In this document: in pieces, positions 16,252 through 23,734 of the stretch
Position numbering within the stretch: the stretch's first letter is position 1
Layout of the letters: every line of letters starts with the position of its first letter
Source: Bacteroidota bacterium
GTDB lineage: Bacteria; Bacteroidota; Bacteroidia; Chitinophagales; Chitinophagaceae
Reading direction: 5' to 3'
Length of the DNA: 35,182 bases
Assembly: GCA_013286305.1 (NCBI GenBank)
Contig: JABDFW010000029.1
Coordinates: 1,237-36,418, forward strand
Notes under the pieces: generated by a model
Told to the model about the DNA's origin: nothing
Seen by the model: the letters and a program-made list of their open reading frames with translations, nothing else
The model's database searches: none
Program-made: the position numbers and the translations under genes

Positions 16252-16758
16252 TTATTTATACGACATGGCACTTAAGCCCATGTACTTACGGATGATGCTC
16301 ATCTGCCCAATATGGTAAGCTTCGTGGCTGGCTAAAAAGCTTAAAAAACTTAAGAGACTTTTATCACCAATGGGGGTACCAAACGGCAGGTCGGCAGTTA
16401 AATTATCTTCCGGTATTTTGTCGAGTGCGGCAACAAATATTGGCGCCTGGTCATTCCATAGTTTTTTCAATTCGCCAAGCGGCGGGTACTGCACCGATGG
16501 GTCTAAAGGCATGTTATTAGGCGGAGGTTTGCTGGTATCACAGTACAAGTCTGTGTATTCAAAGTTTGCATTTATACCTAAAGAACTCCCAAAACTGTAG
16601 CGCAGGTAAACCAGGTGTCCTGCTATCCATTGCAGGTGGTTAATTTCATCGCTAAGGCGTTCGCTGCCTTTTTCATCGGCAATCCCTTCCAAAACGTTAT
16701 TAAAAAGCCTGGTGTGCAGAGCAAACTGTTTCGCAACAGTATGTATAATAGATGACAT
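16252..16758 (-). CDS. DinB-family putative metal-dependent protein
   Basis: 168 residues forming a four-helix DinB/YfiT-like bundle. The three metal-binding histidines are visible: H48 in the second helix (IAGHLVYLR) and H145/H149 in SHEAYHIGQMSIIRKYMGL. The family includes bacillithiol and mycothiol transferases and many uncharacterised stress proteins; a thiol-S-transferase role is possible but unproven. It lies between a YCII gene (67 bp upstream) and an ABM-like gene (16 bp downstream), a grouping of small detoxification or stress-type proteins often seen in Bacteroidota. Confidence 0.85.
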   Translation of the reverse strand: MSSIIHTVAKQFALHTRLFNNVLEGIADEKGSERLSDEINHLQWIAGHLVYLRYSFGSSLGINANFEYTDLYCDTSKPPPNNMPLDPSVQYPPLGELKKLWNDQAPIFVAALDKIPEDNLTADLPFGTPIGDKSLLSFLSFLASHEAYHIGQMSIIRKYMGLSAMSYK

Positions 16759-16825
16759 TAGATTATTGTTTTAAATGTTTACATTTAATTTACTTAGGTC
16801 ACGAAAATCCGGCGTGCCGAATATT

Positions 16826-17164
16826 TTACATGGCAGGCATAGGTGCAATTTCACGCACTTCTATATTTCCCTTATTATCAATATGAGGGCATTTTTTGGC
16901 AGATTCAACGGCTGCATCAAGGCTGTCTGCTTTAATGATAAGATAGCCGCCAACTATTCCTTCATTGGCTGACGTTACTGCTTGCCCGGTTGCACCGGAT
17001 GCAGACACCGTGCTGCCACCGGATACTAATGGCAGGCCACCAACTAAATTAGCGCCAAGCCCGCCCATATAAGCGCCCCAGGCAGCCATTTCGGCTTTGT
17101 TTTGTTCTTCAGTTTTTTCTGACATTGGGGTACCGGCGCGTAAGAGTAAGAGATACTGTTTCAT
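16826..17164 (-). CDS. YCII-related protein
   Basis: 112 residues. The sequence begins MKQYLLLLRAGTPMSEKTEE, continues with AAWGAYMGGLGANLVGGLPL, and has the YCII core EGIVGGYLIIKADSLDAAVE followed by SAKKCPHI. It ends IEVREIAPMPAM. YCII/DGPF-type proteins are small ferredoxin-like barrels with a proposed His-Asp active pair; function is mostly unknown, and in other bacteria relatives lie near sigma factors. Here the gene is divergent from a DJ-1/AraC regulator, sharing a 129-bp intergenic region, and leads the minus-strand run down to 15005. Confidence 0.8.
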   Translation of the reverse strand: MKQYLLLLRAGTPMSEKTEEQNKAEMAAWGAYMGGLGANLVGGLPLVSGGSTVSASGATGQAVTSANEGIVGGYLIIKADSLDAAVESAKKCPHIDNKGNIEVREIAPMPAM

Positions 17165-17186
17165 ATGTTATCGTTTTTTTGTTTTG

Positions 17187-17194
17187 CAAACATA
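17187..17194 (-). promoter_or_regulatory. -7 box TATGTTTG for the YCII gene
   Basis: On the minus strand this is TATGTTTG, an exact match to TAnnTTTG, 22 bp before the ATG at 17164. Expected transcription start near 17180. No good -33 TTTG is seen at the usual distance. Confidence 0.45.
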
Positions 17195-17265
17195 GTGACG
17201 TAAAATGAATTGAATGTTATGTAAATGCGCCAACCTTATGGGGATATTGCGACAAAGAATCCGCT

Positions 17266-17273
17266 TATCTTTG
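17266..17273 (+). promoter_or_regulatory. -7 box TATCTTTG for the DJ-1/AraC regulator
   Basis: TATCTTTG matches TAnnTTTG exactly, with TTG at 17247-17249 as a possible -33 element. Its position inside the longest reading frame (from ATG 17225) but upstream of ATG 17294 supports the latter as the real start. Confidence 0.5.
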
Positions 17274-17293
17274 TTATACAAAAGCTATTCCAT

Positions 17294-18268
17294 ATGAAGC
17301 ATGTATCCATTTTAGTTCCCCGCGGCGATGCGGTTTTAAGCAGCATAGTTGGGCCGTTTAAAGTGTTTAATTATGTAAACAGTTATTTAACTACAAATGG
17401 ACGCAAACCCTGTTTTGATATCCATTTGGTGGGCCTTGATGAACATACTGAACTGTACGGCGGATTGTTTTCAGTAAAACCTGATCTTAATATATCACAG
17501 GTTAACACCACTGATCTTGTTATAATACCTGCATTTACAACCGACATGACTGAGAGTGTGAAAAGGAATGAAGCGTTTATCCCCTGGATAAGACAACAAT
17601 ATAAAATGGGCGCAGAGGTTGCGAGTTTATGTACAGGCGCATTTATTTTGGCAAGTACGGGTTTAGTGGATGGCAGAAAATGCGCGACGCATTGGTTTTT
17701 TGCGGATGAATTCAGGAAAGCATTCCCTAAGGTAAACCTTGTGCCGGAAAAAATAATTGTAGATGAATTCGGGCTGTACAGCAGCGGTGGCGCTTATTCC
17801 ATACTAAACATGGTTTTGTATATGGTAGAAAAATTTGCGGGGAGAGAGGTGGCAATAGCCTGCTCAAAAATGTTTGAAATAGAATTTAACCGCGAAAGCC
17901 AGTCTTCTTTTACCATTTTTAACGGGCAAAAAGATCATGAAGATGACGCTATAAAACAAGCGCAGCATTTTATTGAAAATAATTTTGAAGAAAAAATAAC
18001 GGTGGAACGGCTGGCTGGAATGTTCGCGTTAAGCCGCAGGAATTTAGAGCGCCGTTTTAAAAAAGCTACGAGCAATACGCCGGTGGAGTATATGCACCGA
18101 GTAAAAGTAGAGGCTGCCAAAAAAAGCCTTGAAACAGGCCGTGAACAGGTGAGTGAGATCATGTATAGGGTAGGCTACAACGACAGTAAAACCTTTAGGG
18201 ATATATTTAAAAAATACACGGGCTTATCGCCGGTTGATTATAAGAACAGGTATTGCAAAACGGCATAA
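17294..18268 (+). CDS. DJ-1/PfpI-AraC fusion transcriptional regulator (GATase1-like, FtrA type)
   Basis: 324 residues from ATG 17294. The longer frame from 17225 adds 23 residues without family likeness and contains the -7 box. Residues 1 to about 195 form a DJ-1/PfpI fold: MKHVSILVPRGDAVLSSIVG, DLVIIPAF, and ASLCTGAFILASTGLVDGRK with the nucleophile-elbow-like cysteine, then CATHWFFADEF. Residues about 225-320 are two helix-turn-helix units of AraC type (ITVERLAGMFALSRRNLERRF, then VSEIMYRVGYNDSKTFRDIF, ending TGLSPVDYKNRY). Members activate catabolic or stress genes in response to an unknown small molecule. The divergent small-protein cluster starting at 17164 is the natural candidate target. 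Confidence 0.92.
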   Translation: MKHVSILVPRGDAVLSSIVGPFKVFNYVNSYLTTNGRKPCFDIHLVGLDEHTELYGGLFSVKPDLNISQVNTTDLVIIPAFTTDMTESVKRNEAFIPWIRQQYKMGAEVASLCTGAFILASTGLVDGRKCATHWFFADEFRKAFPKVNLVPEKIIVDEFGLYSSGGAYSILNMVLYMVEKFAGREVAIACSKMFEIEFNRESQSSFTIFNGQKDHEDDAIKQAQHFIENNFEEKITVERLAGMFALSRRNLERRFKKATSNTPVEYMHRVKVEAAKKSLETGREQVSEIMYRVGYNDSKTFRDIFKKYTGLSPVDYKNRYCKTA

Positions 18269-18352
18269 GCTTAGAAGTTATTTGCGTATTTTTAGTTCTG
18301 TAACAAGCTGTTTAAAATTAAAAATATAAATATTTTATGCTGGCTAACTACG

Positions 18353-18443
18353 CTTTGGCTAAAGCCAATATCCATAGTTTTAATGTAACCCCAGCTTTAA
18401 AGCTGGGGTTAATTGAAGAAGGAGCGAACGGCTTTAGCCAAAG
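18353..18443. repeat. Nested palindromic element, type A
   Basis: A perfect 14-bp inverted repeat (CTTTGGCTAAAGCC at 18353 and its complement ending 18443) encloses a perfect 24-bp palindrome at 18387-18410 whose left half is AACCCCAGCTTT. The layout resembles a compound REP-like element. It lies between the AraC regulator and the 307-residue protein, with nothing coding. The outer arm shares GGCTAAAGCC with the elements at 28928-29230. Confidence 0.75.
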
Positions 18444-18473
18444 TGTATTTTAAATAATGTTCAATACCCATGG

Positions 18474-19397
18474 ATGAAAAATGTTTCACAAAAAATATCA
18501 GAAAGAACAGGAAATGCAGAACTGCTGAACACGCTTGAAAACCTGCCGGGTACTGAACTGAACAGCATTTTGCTGGAGGTGTTTAGAAAAAAGGTAGGGC
18601 AACTGTCCCCTCCTGAACTTTTAACTAATTTTGAGAAGAACAGGTTCTCAAAGCCTTCTTCCATTGACCCCATTGCATTTAAAGAGCTGGAAATAAAGTG
18701 GCTGAAGTTTATTGAAAATAGAAATTTTACACCAATTCAGTTATCGCCCCTGGCGCCGCTTGGCTCCTGCGCTGTTTTTGAAACTGTGGATCAAAACAAT
18801 ATAGTAAGCGCGCTGCGCGGCATAGAAGTGATGAGTGATGCAACCAATATTTTTGCATTGCTTATCGCGCAGCATTATAAAAATAACAGTAACAAAAAGC
18901 CGATAAAATATGTCACTACAGAACGGCTTGTAAGGGGGCAGGCCCCATCCATGCCGGGCCATACAGCACACTTTGGCATAATGTGTATGGCAACAGGCGG
19001 TGTTGACAATGGCAGCTTTTTATTTGAAACAGAACATTTGCTTGAGCACCTTGATACGCATTTGTCACTTTTGTCGGATGAGTTTAATAAAGAAGACCTT
19101 TTTATAAAAATATACCTGAAAGAAGATAATATTCTTTTTGCCAATGCTTTATATGCAGCCTTGGAAAATGTCTCCGAAAATTATAAGGTTGAAATAATTC
19201 AACAGGAACAACCAAATAATTATTACAAGCTTGTTCAGTTTAAAGTATTTTTAAATTACAACGGCACAGAAATAAATATTAGTGACGGCGGTTTTGTTGA
19301 CTGGACACAAAAAGTGCTCTCCAACAAAAAACTCCGCTTACTTATAAGCGGGAGTGGCCTTGAACTTGTTTATAAGATGATAAAGGGGTTGATTTAG
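18474..19397 (+). CDS. Conserved protein of unknown function, possible class II synthetase-like fold
   Basis: 307 residues, no signal peptide or membrane helix. I do not recognise a named family. Conserved-looking stretches are PIQLSPLAPLGSCAVFETVD (about residues 87-106), QNNIVSALRGIEVMSDATNI, PGHTAHFGIMCMATGGVDNG, and a C-terminal LLISGSGLELVYKMIKGL. The order (mixed alpha/beta core, then a glycine-rich strand-helix near the end like a degenerate motif 3) faintly suggests a class II aminoacyl-tRNA-synthetase-like fold such as HisZ paralogues; this is a weak inference. The start at 18474 is the only convincing ATG before the family-like region; an out-of-frame ATG sits 4 bp upstream. The type A palindromic element is immediately upstream. 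Confidence 0.7.
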   Translation: MKNVSQKISERTGNAELLNTLENLPGTELNSILLEVFRKKVGQLSPPELLTNFEKNRFSKPSSIDPIAFKELEIKWLKFIENRNFTPIQLSPLAPLGSCAVFETVDQNNIVSALRGIEVMSDATNIFALLIAQHYKNNSNKKPIKYVTTERLVRGQAPSMPGHTAHFGIMCMATGGVDNGSFLFETEHLLEHLDTHLSLLSDEFNKEDLFIKIYLKEDNILFANALYAALENVSENYKVEIIQQEQPNNYYKLVQFKVFLNYNGTEINISDGGFVDWTQKVLSNKKLRLLISGSGLELVYKMIKGLI

Positions 19398-19484
19398 GTG
19401 CGGGTGCCTTTTCAAAAAAAAAGCGACGTATATCAAAAACTTTTATCACTATCTTGTATTCAACTTTAGCACAAACCCAATATT

Positions 19485-20153
19485 ATGTTTATTCATTCAA
19501 AGCTTAGCAGCCTTGTTTTTGTATTGCTCACTTTTATCTATTTTAATTTGTGTGGTTGTGCTGCCCAACCACCGCATGAAACGGGTAATTTCAGGCCAGC
19601 CGACCTTGTTGAATTGAACAAATTAGACCCCACCATTAAATTAGATATCCGCTATGCCACAAGCAACAACCTCGCGCACAGGCCGGTTTATACCGAAGCA
19701 AGGGCTTTTCTGCAACGCCCTGCCGCAGAGGCGTTGGTAAGAGTTAATAAATCACTGAAACCACTCGGTTATGGGTTGCTTGTATTTGACGGTTACCGCC
19801 CATGGAGCGTTACGAAATTATTTTGGGATATAACCCCAACTGAAAATAAAAAATTTGTCGCGGATCCTGCTAAAGGTTCAAGGCATAACCGTGGCTGTGC
19901 TGTTGACTTAAGCCTTTATGACCTTGCCACGGGCAAAGAAATTGAGATGACGGGAGTGTATGATGAAATGAGTGAGCGCTCATATCCTACTTATACCGGT
20001 GGTACAGAAAAACAACGCAAAATGCGGGACCTGCTCAGGTCAAAAATGGAAGCGGAAGGCTTTACTGTTAATGAATTTGAGTGGTGGCATTTTGATTACA
20101 AAGACTGGCAGGTTTATGGCATAACAAACATTCCTTTTTCAAAAATACCTTAA
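19485..20153 (+). CDS. D-alanyl-D-alanine dipeptidase, VanX/DdpX type (M15D), lipoprotein
   Basis: 222 residues. The hydrophobic leader ends in the lipobox L22-C-G-C25, so the enzyme is probably tethered to a membrane facing the periplasm. The M15D zinc site is complete: S132-x-H134-xx-G-x-A-x-D141 (SRHNRGCAVD) and E199-W-W-H202 (EWWH), with the catalytic arginine in FDGYRPW (R105). VanX-type enzymes split D-Ala-D-Ala into D-alanine; in bacteria without vancomycin resistance they recycle cell-wall dipeptide as a carbon source. No vanH, vanA or vanRS neighbours exist here, so a resistance role is unlikely. The D-aminoacylase-like gene follows after 45 bp in the same direction. Confidence 0.92.
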   Translation: MFIHSKLSSLVFVLLTFIYFNLCGCAAQPPHETGNFRPADLVELNKLDPTIKLDIRYATSNNLAHRPVYTEARAFLQRPAAEALVRVNKSLKPLGYGLLVFDGYRPWSVTKLFWDITPTENKKFVADPAKGSRHNRGCAVDLSLYDLATGKEIEMTGVYDEMSERSYPTYTGGTEKQRKMRDLLRSKMEAEGFTVNEFEWWHFDYKDWQVYGITNIPFSKIP

Positions 20154-20198
20154 TGGCACACCTTAATTTCGGCCATCACTTATAAAACATTTACTGCA

Positions 20199-21872
20199 AT
20201 GAGAAAAGCCATCTTTATACTATCTGTTTCAATCATCATCATTTCCTGCTCTCAAAAACAACAGTACAATACCATCATACGCAATGGTTTGATATATGAT
20301 GGCAATGGTGGCGAGCCGTTTAAGGCTGATATTGCGATAAACGCAGATACGATCGCTTTTATCGGCGATTTGAAAAGCGCCTCTGCAACAAATGAAGTAA
20401 ATGCCGACAGCATGGCTATCGCGCCGGGCTTTGTAAACATGCTAAGCCAAAGCGATGTAGCCTTGTTGCAGGATGGCCGCAGCCAGAGCGATATACGGCA
20501 AGGCGTAACATTGGAAGTAATGGGTGAAGGAGGCAGCATGGGCCCATTAAACCCAAAAATGAAAGATGGCATGCAGCGCGGGCAAACCGATATAAAGTTT
20601 GATGTGGCCTGGAATACTTTGGGGGAATATTTGAGCTATCTTGAAAAACGGGGTGTGTCCTGCAATGTGGCATCATTCGTTGGCGCCGCACAAGTACGCG
20701 AATATGTGGTAGGTGAAGATAACCGTGCGCCAACACCAGTTGAATTAGACAGCATGAAAGCCCTTGTGCGGCAGGCCATGCAGGAGGGTGCAATGGGTGT
20801 AAGCACCGCACTTATTTACCCGCCCGGGTACTTTGCCAAAACAGGCGAGTTAATTGCTTTATGCAAGGAGGCATCTAAATACAATGGCATATATATTAGC
20901 CACATGCGCAGCGAAGGCAACAAACTGCTGGAGGCCGTTGACGAGCTTATCACTATTTCAAAAGAGGCAAATATTCCGGCAGAAATATTTCATCTTAAAG
21001 CAGCGGGAAAAGATAACTGGTACAAGATGGACAGCCTGATAAAAAAAGTGGAAGACGCCCAAAAACAAGGCCTGAAAATAACAGCCGATATGTACACTTA
21101 CCTTGCAGGCGCAACAGGCATGACGGCAGCTTTCCCGCCCACATTACAGGATGGCGGCTTTGGTAAATTGTGGCAGCGCCTGCATGACCCCGCTATAAGA
21201 AAAGAGATGGCAAAAGCCATGAACACTTCGTCAAAAGATTGGGAAAATCTCTATTATGCTGCAGGCTCGCCTGATAAGGTTTTGATATTGGGTTTTAAAC
21301 AGGATTCACTTAAAAAATTTACTGGCAAAACGTTGGCAGAGATAGCAAAGATACGCGGCACATCACCCGAAGAAACTGCGATGGATCTTATCGTACAGGA
21401 CAGTACACGTATTGAAGTAATGTATTTTTTAATGAATGAGGACAATGTAAAAAAACAAATAGCCCTGCCATGGGTAAGCTTTGGCAGCGATGAAGCTTCT
21501 TATACAAACGAAGGTGTTTTTTTGAAATCAAATGCACACCCAAGGGCTTATGGAAATTTTGTAAGGGTGCTTGGCAAATATTCAAGAGACGAAAAAGTGC
21601 TTAGTTTACAACAGGCCATTTATAAATTAGCCAAATTGCCCGCAACCAATTTAAAAATTAAAAAACGCGGTGAGCTTAAAGTGGGCAACTATGCCGATGT
21701 GGTAGTGTTTAATCCAGCTACGGTAACAGACCATGCTACGTACGAAAAGCCGCACCAGTATGCAACAGGCGTATCGGACGTTTTTGTAAATGGCGTACAG
21801 GTTTTAAAAAATGGTGAACATACCAATGCAAAGCCCGGCAGGTTTATTAAAGGGCCGGGGGTTGGGGGGTAG
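20199..21872 (+). CDS. D-aminoacylase-like amidohydrolase lipoprotein with altered metal site
   Basis: 557 residues. Leader with lipobox IISC17, so a lipoprotein. The fold is that of N-acyl-D-amino-acid deacylases: IIRNGLIYDGNGGEPFKADI at the start, a TIM-barrel middle and GNYADVVVFNPATV near the end. The metal-site H-x-H that follows 'APGF' in this superfamily is absent: residues 75-86 read APGFVNMLSQSD. The usual cysteine of GNCG is replaced too (VMGEGGSMGP, 107-116). The later ligands H235 (ISHMRSEG), H265 (FHLKA) and D431 (SFGSDEAS) remain. So a mononuclear or reshaped site is likely; substrate may differ from N-acyl-D-amino acids. Position after the VanX-like gene suggests a shared D-amino-acid route. 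Confidence 0.85.
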   Translation: MRKAIFILSVSIIIISCSQKQQYNTIIRNGLIYDGNGGEPFKADIAINADTIAFIGDLKSASATNEVNADSMAIAPGFVNMLSQSDVALLQDGRSQSDIRQGVTLEVMGEGGSMGPLNPKMKDGMQRGQTDIKFDVAWNTLGEYLSYLEKRGVSCNVASFVGAAQVREYVVGEDNRAPTPVELDSMKALVRQAMQEGAMGVSTALIYPPGYFAKTGELIALCKEASKYNGIYISHMRSEGNKLLEAVDELITISKEANIPAEIFHLKAAGKDNWYKMDSLIKKVEDAQKQGLKITADMYTYLAGATGMTAAFPPTLQDGGFGKLWQRLHDPAIRKEMAKAMNTSSKDWENLYYAAGSPDKVLILGFKQDSLKKFTGKTLAEIAKIRGTSPEETAMDLIVQDSTRIEVMYFLMNEDNVKKQIALPWVSFGSDEASYTNEGVFLKSNAHPRAYGNFVRVLGKYSRDEKVLSLQQAIYKLAKLPATNLKIKKRGELKVGNYADVVVFNPATVTDHATYEKPHQYATGVSDVFVNGVQVLKNGEHTNAKPGRFIKGPGVGG

Positions 21873-21964
21873 TTGATTGGTAGGAGAGCAGTTGATTCGT
21901 AAAAGCCAGTTGCCGGTTTTCAATTCGTGCAATTCGTTCTAATTCGTGTTCGTAAGTGATTAAA

Positions 21965-22140
21965 TATCGAACAAGGAACAAAGAATTTCCAATATTGAAG
22001 GAAGGAAGAAAAACATCGAATTGAGGGAAAGGAATTGAATATTGAAGGAAGAAAAATATTGAACAAGGAACAAGGAATCCTGAATTTTGAAGTGTAAGAA
22101 TAAACAAAGAACATAGAACAAAGAACACAAAACATCAAAC
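21965..22140. repeat. Long 7-bp-phased degenerate repeat array
   Basis: About 25 units of 7 bp fill the gap before the DUF502-type gene. Units share an anchor (nnnnGAA for most, nnnnAAC for the last six); examples are caaggaa, tcctgaa and aaagaac. The phase runs unbroken from 22057 to 22140, and from 21965 with one single-base slip near 22056. The plus strand is almost all A, G and T, which leaves all minus-strand frames open by composition alone. Upstream, three AATTCGT units (21922-21947) are spaced 9-10 bp apart and are a separate repeat. Confidence 0.75.
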
Positions 22141-22153
22141 AACATATTTCCCG

Positions 22154-22729
22154 ATGAATAAAACAAAACCATTTATTGTTAGAACGTTTATTAATGGCGT
22201 CATATTTTTAGTACCGGTGGTTGCCATCGCGTGGATATTTTCGGGGGCGATCAGCGCTGTTTCGCCGGTCTATACAACCCTGCAGAATAATGAAACAGTT
22301 AAAAGGACTGGTGGCCCCTTATTGGTATTCATTCTGTTCATCATCATTATTGTGCTGCTCATTTTTATTAATGGTATTCTGCTGCACTTTACCCTTTTAA
22401 AGCGATTTAACTCCTGGCTTGAAAAGCGGGTGCTTACTATGCTGCCCGGTTACGACCTTTATAAATCAATGATTGAAGAGCGTTTGCACATGAGCCATTC
22501 AACTGGCGAAGCGGTGCTGGTTCAATGGGCCGAATCGCAGCAGTTGGGCTTAAAAACAGAAGAACATGATAACGGCACCTGCACTGTGTATTTTCCTTAT
22601 TCAGCGCTTACAGGCGGCGGTGCGGTACACATTGTACCGATAAATAAGGTTAGCCGCTTAAATATGACCTTGGTTGAAATGCAGGAAGTATTTAACAGGC
22701 TCGGCGCCGGTGTGATAGAAAAAAAATAA
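22154..22729 (+). CDS. DUF502-type inner-membrane protein
   Basis: 191 residues. Two membrane helices at about 12-35 (FINGVIFLVPVVAIAWIF) and 53-77 (LLVFILFIIIIVLLIFING), with a loop between, then a soluble domain with LLKRFNSWLEKRVLTMLPGY, the LVQWAES strand and HIVPINKVSRLNMTLVEMQ. This fits DUF502 family proteins (about 200 residues, GxxxxxP-rich helix 1). Function unknown; the family is often encoded in Bacteroidota and photosynthetic organisms, and is suggested to shape membranes. It converges tail to tail with the AraC gene across 14 bp. Confidence 0.78.
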   Translation: MNKTKPFIVRTFINGVIFLVPVVAIAWIFSGAISAVSPVYTTLQNNETVKRTGGPLLVFILFIIIIVLLIFINGILLHFTLLKRFNSWLEKRVLTMLPGYDLYKSMIEERLHMSHSTGEAVLVQWAESQQLGLKTEEHDNGTCTVYFPYSALTGGGAVHIVPINKVSRLNMTLVEMQEVFNRLGAGVIEKK

Positions 22730-22743
22730 GAGAAAAAAAACAA

Positions 22744-23655
22744 TCATTTTAAGTAACGCTTCTTAAACGCTGAAGGGTTTTCTCCTGCAAGCTTCTTAAA
22801 TAGCTTATTAAAGTAAGAGAGGCTTTCAAACCCCACTTCATAACATGCTTCAGAAACGGTTTTATCTTTTAATAGTAAAGTCTTTGCCTGCGTTATCCTG
22901 TATTGGTTTACAAAATCAGTAAAGGTTATTTTTGTTTGCTTTTTAAAGTATCGGCAAAAAGCAGGTGTGCTTAAATGTACACTGGATGCCACTTTATTTA
23001 CATCGGGGGTTTCATTATAATTAGCATGTATGTATTTATAAATGGCGCCCATCCTTATCTTATCATCAAGAAATAATTTTACGCTGGTATCCTGCTCATT
23101 CAGTTCAACTACTTCGTTTGATGTTGCAAGAATATTAAACACCTCCAGCAAGCAGAGCAGTTGTGCAAAATGGCCCATTGATTGCATTTGCTTTAATTTT
23201 TCTGCCACCATGGCTTTGGTTTTGCCTGTAAAAGACAGGCCCAAATAAGCCCTGTCAAAAAGTTGCTGAATAGATGACAGTTCGGGGGTTTCACTAAAAG
23301 CATCTCCCATAAAATTTTCCTTTAACTGCACAACTACCTGCCTGTATTCTGTTTTTATGCCGTAATCAAAATTCAGGTGCGGTATGTTCGACCCTATCAA
23401 AACAAGCTCACTCTCCATATAGCTGGATATATGCTGCCCCACATGCCGTATGCCGTTGCTCGCCTCTACATAAACCAGTTCATACTCAGGATGGTAATGC
23501 CAGTAAAAATAATTTCGAAGGCTTGGCGTAAACAACCTGAAGGATTGCCCCGGCCCCGGCAAAACGATCTCTTTCTTGATCTTCAAATCGAGCTGTTTTG
23601 CTACAAAGTTACCAATTTGAACAAAATTTAATACTTTTTGGTCAATACAGAGCAA
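22744..23655 (-). CDS. AraC-family regulator with N-terminal cupin domain
   Basis: 303 residues. Residues about 25-130 form a cupin-like sensor (RNYFYWHYHPEYELVYVEAS, then IPHLNFDYG). Residues about 205-303 form the AraC helix-turn-helix pair: PDVNKVASSVHLSTPAFCRYF and TVSEACYEVGFESLSYFNKLF, ending AGENPSAFKKRYLK. Family members sense sugars or other small molecules. Start codon: no ATG exists before residue 80; the frame opens after a stop at 23677 and the first plausible initiator is the TTG at 23655, so a TTG start is proposed. The gene is divergent from the PhyH-type dioxygenase, sharing 79 bp, and is likely to regulate it or itself. Confidence 0.88.
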   Translation of the reverse strand: MLCIDQKVLNFVQIGNFVAKQLDLKIKKEIVLPGPGQSFRLFTPSLRNYFYWHYHPEYELVYVEASNGIRHVGQHISSYMESELVLIGSNIPHLNFDYGIKTEYRQVVVQLKENFMGDAFSETPELSSIQQLFDRAYLGLSFTGKTKAMVAEKLKQMQSMGHFAQLLCLLEVFNILATSNEVVELNEQDTSVKLFLDDKIRMGAIYKYIHANYNETPDVNKVASSVHLSTPAFCRYFKKQTKITFTDFVNQYRITQAKTLLLKDKTVSEACYEVGFESLSYFNKLFKKLAGENPSAFKKRYLK

Positions 23656-23694
23656 ATAATGGTCATTACAGGTATTTTAAACCGTTGACAATTA

Positions 23695-23726
23695 TTTGAA
23701 TTTTGTGTTATTCAATCATATCTAAA
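23695..23726 (+). promoter_or_regulatory. Candidate promoter for the PhyH-type dioxygenase
   Basis: TTTG (23695-23698) and TATCTAAA (23719-23726) with a 20-bp gap resemble the Bacteroidota -33/-7 arrangement, though the -7 box lacks the TTTG end. The start would be within a few bases of ATG 23735, so the leader is very short. Regulation from the divergent AraC gene is plausible. Confidence 0.35.
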
Positions 23727-23734
23727 ATTGTTTT

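Noticed and set aside
17225..17293. Upstream start for the DJ-1/AraC regulator
   Set aside because: Adds residues without family likeness and includes the TATCTTTG promoter box.
19485..20153. Vancomycin-resistance role for the VanX-like dipeptidase
   Set aside because: No vanH, vanA, vanR or vanS neighbour; a lipobox and an adjacent D-aminoacylase-like gene fit peptide recycling better.
21847..22172. Three overlapping minus-strand reading frames rich in Phe, Leu, Cys and Ser
   Set aside because: They arise because the plus strand of the heptad array is purine-rich and its complement lacks stop codons in all frames. No start context, domain or conservation signal supports a protein.
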